Origin: JAQVUB01 sp033809415
GTDB taxonomy: Bacteria; Verrucomicrobiota; Lentisphaeria; Oligosphaerales; Oligosphaeraceae
Direction of reading: 5' to 3'
Length of the DNA stretch: 5,814 nucleotides
Assembly (NCBI GenBank): GCA_033809415.1
Contig: JAPXLT010000300.1
Coordinates: forward strand, 1 to 5,814
Shown here: positions 5,028 through 5,814 of the stretch, piece after piece
Layout of the letters: each line of letters begins with the position of its first letter
How positions within the stretch are numbered: the first letter of the stretch is position 1
The notes under the pieces: model-generated
The model's input: only the letters and a program-made list of their open reading frames with translations
Told to the model about the DNA's origin: nothing
The model's database searches: none
Program-made: the position numbers and the translations under genes

Positions 5028-5513
5028 TTATTTCATGGTTGTCAGGATTTGTGTGTCGGTATTTTCGCCCTCCATCCAATCAATGACCATTCCCCCGCTT
5101 CGAGGATAATAGGGACTGACCAGAAAATTTCGCCCGTTTTCCCTGATGACCTTGTAATCGGCCACCCGGAAGTGTTTTTCCTCGTGCAGATCATAGCGGA
5201 GTTCTTGCAGCCCCGGGCAGGGATAAAACGGATATAGTTGCCGCAAGACCGCTTCCCGTTCCGCATCCGGTATCACGTATTCCTGAGCCGGTGGACCATA
5301 GCGCATGGGCAATACGCGAAGCGGATACGGCAAAGTCGGCGTCGGTTCGATAATGCTGGCCAGTATCCGCTTCTCCGTCTGGCTCATCACCCCGCTTTCC
5401 GGATCAATACAGGCCGAACCGCCGCCACCGCATAATATGGTACCTTCCGGAATCGAATCATTGTCTCGAATATCCTGCGTGAACACTCCCTTGTCGATTT
5501 TTTGCTTGTCCAT
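5028..5513 (-). CDS. Protein of unknown function, 161 residues
   Basis: I do not recognise a family. The protein is soluble-looking, with no signal peptide or membrane span. Visible features are a polar N-terminus, a Gly-rich CGGGGSAC stretch (about residues 28-35), a Pro-rich middle (EPTPTLPYPLRVLPMRYGPP), FYPCPG, and an aromatic/charged C-terminal half including HEEKHFRVADYKVIRENGRNF and an SGGMVIDWMEGE segment. The three cysteines at 28, 35 and in FYPCPG are too scattered for a clear metal site. Evidence that it is real: a strong AAGGAG at 5519-5524, a plausible promoter upstream, ordinary amino-acid composition, and placement convergent to the aldolase. The start at 5513 is chosen over the adjacent ATG at 5516 because it is 5 nt from the Shine-Dalgarno site instead of 2. 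No gene partner is visible; its transcript would run into composite element 2. Confidence 0.8.
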   Translation of the reverse strand: MDKQKIDKGVFTQDIRDNDSIPEGTILCGGGGSACIDPESGVMSQTEKRILASIIEPTPTLPYPLRVLPMRYGPPAQEYVIPDAEREAVLRQLYPFYPCPGLQELRYDLHEEKHFRVADYKVIRENGRNFLVSPYYPRSGGMVIDWMEGENTDTQILTTMK

Positions 5514-5518
5514 CATTG

Positions 5519-5524
5519 CTCCTT
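5519..5524 (-). promoter_or_regulatory. Shine-Dalgarno site of the 161-residue protein
   Basis: The minus strand reads AAGGAG, the strongest ribosome site in the window. Two ATG codons follow in tandem; spacing is 2 nt to the first (5516) and 5 nt to the second (5513), favouring the second. Confidence 0.8.
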
Positions 5525-5585
5525 ACGTCTGAATAACCATGATCAAGGCCGGCTAAACAACTCGAATTGCCAGTCAGCAACTCTT

Positions 5586-5613
5586 ATTGTAGCCAAATGG
5601 ACAGCCAATGCAA
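5586..5613 (-). promoter_or_regulatory. Candidate promoter of the 161-residue protein
   Basis: On the minus strand TTGCAT (5608-5613) and TACAAT (5586-5591, 5/6 to the -10 consensus) are separated by 16 bp. The start of transcription would be near 5579, giving a leader of about 65 nt. The -35 box matches only TTG, so confidence is moderate. Confidence 0.45.
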
Positions 5614-5640
5614 GCCCAAATCAGTCCGCAGGACGCATTT

Positions 5641-5694
5641 GCATAAGAAAGCATAAATCATCATAAAGAAGCATAAAGAAGCATAAAAATCATA
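5641..5694. repeat. AT-rich 10-bp degenerate array (GCATAAAGAA-like)
   Basis: Successive decamers are GCATAAGAAA, GCATAAATCA, TCATAAAGAA, GCATAAAGAA, GCATAAAAAT and a partial CATAA. The CATAAA word is the constant part. The array lies directly between the promoter candidate of the 161-residue gene and the 11-bp array. Confidence 0.7.
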
Positions 5695-5814
5695 ACACGG
5701 ACTCGACACGGACTCGACACGGACGGGACACGGACTCGACACGGACTCGACACGGACGGGACACGGACGGGACACGGACTCGACACGGACTCGACACGGA
5801 CTTTACACGGACGC
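5695..5814. repeat. 11-bp tandem array ACACGGAC-NNN, continuing past the window
   Basis: Ten complete units start every 11 bp from 5695, with an eleventh cut by the window end. The first eight bases ACACGGAC are invariant; the last three vary in the order TCG, TCG, GGG, TCG, TCG, GGG, GGG, TCG, TCG, TTT. Thus TCG-TCG-GGG triplets of units partly repeat as a 33-bp higher-order unit. There are no spacers and no credible coding frame. Confidence 0.93.

Noticed and set aside
4587..5237. Plus-strand open frame with VHT repeats
   Set aside because: It overlaps the end of the aldolase, its terminator, the repeat element and the antisense of the orphan gene; an artefact of the 9-bp period.
5584..5775. 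Minus-strand open frame over the 11-bp array
   Set aside because: It reads through the tandem array and promoter area; low-complexity SVSSPCPVR-type repeats with no ribosome site.

Overview
The window carries four protein genes separated by intergenic DNA that is unusually rich in repeats. The genes are a small secreted protein (minus strand), a large membrane-anchored Ser/Thr protein kinase (minus), a class II fructose-bisphosphate aldolase (plus) and an unrecognised 161-residue protein (minus). The organism is a bacterium with Shine-Dalgarno-led genes and moderately GC-rich coding DNA. A eukaryote-like kinase with an N-terminal zinc ribbon, Ala/Gly/Ser-rich linker, single membrane span and coiled coil, together with very repetitive intergenic DNA, fits the Planctomycetes-Verrucomicrobia-Chlamydiae group (for example Lentisphaerota or Kiritimatiellota). 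That assignment is an inference; no rRNA or marker tree is available here.

Layout: 1-79 holds a TTCGTG-type repeat. 80-703 (minus) is the secreted protein. 704-818 holds a second copy of the same repeat, here arranged as a long palindrome. 819-3296 (minus) is the kinase. 3297-3718 is a divergent intergenic region with a composite 7-bp repeat element, a hairpin with a T-tract, the probable aldolase promoter and a structured leader. 3719-4669 (plus) is the aldolase, followed by a clear intrinsic terminator. 4716-5001 is a second composite element with near-perfect inverted ends and a 9-bp tandem array. 5028-5513 (minus) is the orphan protein, convergent with the aldolase. 5514-5814 holds its probable promoter and two more tandem arrays (10-bp AT-rich and 11-bp GC-rich), the last running off the window.

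The genes do not form an obvious pathway. The aldolase is a stand-alone housekeeping glycolysis/gluconeogenesis gene with its own promoter and terminator. The kinase and secreted protein could be co-transcribed, but 115 bp and a palindrome lie between them. The most interesting part is the intergenic DNA. The two composite elements flanking the aldolase share a 37-bp hairpin core (32/37 identical, in opposite orientation), a conserved terminal motif (17/18), 7-bp tandem arrays, and a position directly after a hairpin plus T7 tract. They look like two members of one modular, probably non-autonomous repeat family.
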